Origin: Enterococcus malodoratus ATCC 43197
GTDB lineage: Bacteria; Bacillota; Bacilli; Lactobacillales; Enterococcaceae
Reading direction: 5' to 3'
Assembly (NCBI RefSeq): GCF_000407185.1
Contig: NZ_KE136483.1
Coordinates: forward strand, 620,001-684,000
Length of the DNA stretch: 64,000 bases
Positions 62,123 through 64,000 of the stretch are shown here, piece by piece. The stretch's first letter is position 1, and each line of letters starts with the position of its first letter. The position numbers were made by a program, and so were the translations under genes. The notes under the pieces are model-generated. The model was not told where the DNA came from. It was given only the letters and a program-made list of their open reading frames with translations, and did no database searches.

Positions 62123-62566
62123 TCAAGCCACTGCTTCAGCAACTTTCTTTGCGAAGGCTTCTAAATTCTCAATGTCTTCTTCCTCTGCTGCCATCTCAAC
62201 CTTTACACTGTCGGCCCCGCGAGTTGCGCCAGTTTTTTCAAAGGCTGCATCGAAGTCATCAACAGATTTACAGTATTGATCGTAAAAGGTATCCCCTGAA
62301 CCGCAGACGCCGAAAATTTTTCCGCTTAGATCTAGCTCTTGCAGATCTTCATAAAAGTCAACGATTTCATCAGGCAGATCGCCTTCACCATAGGTATATG
62401 TTACAACGACACAAATATCCGCGTCTTGAAAATCTTCCGCCTCGACTTGTGTACATTCATCGATTTCTACTTCAAAATCCAGATTTTCGAAAGCTTCAGC
62501 GACAATGTCGGCGATTTCTTCGGTATTTCCAGTCATACTGGCATAAACGATTTTTGCTAATGTCAA
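62123..62566 (-). CDS. Flavodoxin
   Basis: A 147-residue flavodoxin. The FMN phosphate loop is YASMTGNTEEIAD; the 60s loop VVTYTYGEGDLPDEIVDFYEDL and the 90s segment VCGSGDTFYDQYCKSVDDF are present. It is a soluble one-electron carrier and could replace ferredoxin. The start is TTG 62566, 8 nt after AAGGAGG; no ATG is in place. It is strongly acidic. It is monocistronic and divergent from map. Confidence 0.93.
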   Translation of the reverse strand: MTLAKIVYASMTGNTEEIADIVAEAFENLDFEVEIDECTQVEAEDFQDADICVVVTYTYGEGDLPDEIVDFYEDLQELDLSGKIFGVCGSGDTFYDQYCKSVDDFDAAFEKTGATRGADSVKVEMAAEEEDIENLEAFAKKVAEAVA

Positions 62567-62649
62567 AAAAATTCCTCCTTAGCTTTAAGCTAAATTTAAG
62601 CCAATTATACCAAACTTAATTCAAAAGGAAAACGCAGACTTCTAACCAT

Positions 62650-62678
62650 TTGTTCGCTTTATGGGGTTATGTTAAAAT
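62650..62678 (+). promoter_or_regulatory. Probable promoter of map
   Basis: TTGTTC (62650-62655), 17 bases, TAAAAT (62673-62678). The start codon is about 105 bases on, leaving an untranslated leader with no clear structure. Confidence 0.55.
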
Positions 62679-62783
62679 GGACAAGATGAAAAAGGATGTT
62701 CGTCCAGATTTTACTGGATGATCTACGAAAATATTTTCACCAGAATAATAAATACATTTTAATAGAAATAAGGAGACGAGAGC

Positions 62784-63548
62784 ATGATTACGTTAAAATC
62801 ACCCCGTGAAATTGAAATGATGAATGAGTCAGGCGAATTATTGGCTGATGTCCATCGCCATTTACGGGATTTTATAAAACCCGGTGTCACGAGTATGGAA
62901 ATTGAGAAATTTGTTAAAAACTTTATTGAAAGCCACGGCGGTATCGCTGCACAAATTGGTTTTGAAGGCTACGAATATGCGACGTGCTGCAGTATCAATG
63001 ATGAGATTTGTCACGGATTCCCAAGAAATAAAGCCTTAAAAAAAGGTGATTTAATCAAAGTGGACATGTGTGTCGAATACAAAGGGGCTATGTCAGATTC
63101 TTGCTGGTCTTATGCAGTAGGAGAAGTCTCACCTGAAATCGAACGTTTGATGGAAGTAACTAAAAAAGCCATGTATTTAGGAATTGAACAAGCACAGGTT
63201 GGAAATCGAATCGGCGATATCGGGCATGCAATCCAAACATATGCTGAAGGCGAAGGTTTTTCAGTCGTACGTGATTTTGTTGGACACGGCATTGGCCCAA
63301 CGATTCATGAAGAACCAGCGATCCCGCATTATGGTGTTGCCGGAAAAGGATTACGCTTAAGAGAAGGTATGGTCATCACGATTGAACCAATGATCAATAC
63401 CGGTGTTTGGCAAATGAAGATGGATCCAAATGGCTGGACTGCTTATACACGTGATGGCGGCTGGTGTGCGCAATATGAACACACTTTGGCGATCACGAAA
63501 GAAGGACCAAAAATTTTGACTTCACAAGGCGAAGAAGGAACTTATTAA
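62784..63548 (+). CDS. map: Methionine aminopeptidase type I
   Basis: A 254-residue M24A enzyme. The five metal ligands are in VDMCVEYKGAMSDSCW (two Asp), GHGIGPTIHEEP (His), ITIEPMIN (Glu) and QYEHTLAIT (Glu). It removes the initiator methionine. It has no extra zinc-finger domain. ATG 62784 follows AAGGAGACGAG. A YihY-type gene follows 15 bases on, so the two may share a transcript. Confidence 0.96.
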   Translation: MITLKSPREIEMMNESGELLADVHRHLRDFIKPGVTSMEIEKFVKNFIESHGGIAAQIGFEGYEYATCCSINDEICHGFPRNKALKKGDLIKVDMCVEYKGAMSDSCWSYAVGEVSPEIERLMEVTKKAMYLGIEQAQVGNRIGDIGHAIQTYAEGEGFSVVRDFVGHGIGPTIHEEPAIPHYGVAGKGLRLREGMVITIEPMINTGVWQMKMDPNGWTAYTRDGGWCAQYEHTLAITKEGPKILTSQGEEGTY

Positions 63549-63563
63549 AACGACGAGGGATTT

Positions 63564-64000
63564 ATGGGACCAATAGATAAAATTAAGAAGAATAAAAAAC
63601 TAATGGATTTTATCCAATCGATCCAAAAACATTTAGCAGAGACAGAAATAGGCGACCGCTCCGTGGTAGTTGCCTATTATTTGTTGCTGTCCTTTTTTCC
63701 AATATTGATCATTGTCGGCAATCTGCTGCCATACTTCAATATTACACCAGCAACGGTTTTGCCTTACCTAAGCGAGGCTATTCCGCCAAATGTTTTCAGC
63801 TTTTTGAAGCCAGCGATTACTGGACTATTGGAAAATACTTCCGGCGGTATGCTGTCTATCTCAGTTTTGGCGGCATTATGGTCATCTAGTCGAGGCATCA
63901 ATGCACTGCAAACAGCCTTGAATCGGGCTTATGGTGTTGAGAACCGAGGGAACTTTGTTATCAGTCGAATCGTATCGGTAGGGATCGTCGGTATTTTAAT
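63564..64000 (+). CDS. YihY/UPF0761-family membrane protein, cut by the window end
   Basis: The frame starts at ATG 63564, 4 nt after GAGGGA, and remains open to the window end, giving about 145 residues. It begins MGPIDKIKKNKKLMDFIQS, then membrane segments with VVVAYYLLLSFFPILIIVGNLLPY and SISVLAALWSSSRGINALQTALNRAYGV, the YihY/BrkB signature. Once called a virulence factor or RNase BN, its true role is unknown. The rest lies beyond the window. Confidence 0.9.
   Translation, partial: MGPIDKIKKNKKLMDFIQSIQKHLAETEIGDRSVVVAYYLLLSFFPILIIVGNLLPYFNITPATVLPYLSEAIPPNVFSFLKPAITGLLENTSGGMLSISVLAALWSSSRGINALQTALNRAYGVENRGNFVISRIVSVGIVGIL

Noticed and set aside
62149-62619. 156-codon plus-strand frame over the flavodoxin gene
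   Set aside because: Arg/His/Leu-rich shadow of the acidic flavodoxin; no family resemblance.

Overview
The window looks like the chromosome of a low-GC Gram-positive lactic acid bacterium, most probably an Enterococcus. The evidence is the gene order (efp-asp23-nusB-folD-xseAB-ispA-tlyA-argR-recN, then mraZ to divIVA and a T-box-controlled ileS), the strong AGGAGG-type ribosome sites, the RAT/LicT and cre control signals and an IS30-type element. The species cannot be fixed by reading alone. An Rnf complex and a GltBD glutamate synthase suggest a lineage with a wider metabolism than typical gut enterococci; this is an inference.

Layout. 1-2850: the end of an rnf(C)DGEAB operon, a membrane ferredoxin:NAD+ oxidoreductase that couples to ion transport. 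2925-3635: a NagB/YieK-like sugar-phosphate isomerase. 3640-9200: a beta-glucoside locus with a GH1 6-phospho-beta-glucosidase, an RpiR regulator, an EIIBCA permease behind a RAT/terminator leader, and a LicT/BglG antiterminator. 9211-12535 (minus strand): an MFS exporter, a large membrane protein and a PadR regulator. 12700-17890: a second beta-glucoside operon (promoter/cre, RAT/terminator, licT, EIIBCA, GH1, exported histidine phosphatase). 17901-18952: an IS30-family element. 19035-20344: an unfamiliar LCP-like protein and a GlsB/YeaQ-type small membrane protein.

20492-29843 is a conserved housekeeping run for translation (efp), stress or envelope (asp23), transcription (nusB), C1 metabolism (folD), DNA repair (xseAB, recN), isoprenoids (ispA), rRNA modification (tlyA) and arginine control (argR). 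A 38-residue DUF4044 gene lies on the minus strand after recN. 30690-48243 is the division and cell-wall cluster: mraZ boxes, mraZ, rsmH, ftsL, pbp2x, mraY, murD, murG, divIB, ftsA, ftsZ, yggS, sepF, yggT, ylmH, divIVA, then an isoleucine T-box and ileS.

48265-64000 holds zwf, a DtxR/MntR-type regulator divergent from gltBD, a DUF4828 protein, sfsA, a Gfo/Idh/MocA oxidoreductase, a DEAD-box helicase, tRNA-Arg(CCT), an M29 aminopeptidase, a flavodoxin, map and a YihY-type gene cut by the window end.

The most interesting signals are: a GH1 enzyme whose acid/base Glu is replaced by Gln, as in plant myrosinases, beside a canonical paralogue 12 kb away; a perfect 12-bp inverted repeat over the rpiR ribosome site; a histidine phosphatase lacking its second catalytic His; a divIB gene whose Shine-Dalgarno points at an AUU/AUC start; a 53-bp direct repeat bracketing about 100 bp upstream of zwf; and the Rnf operon itself. 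I did not see a CRISPR array, prophage or obvious defence island.
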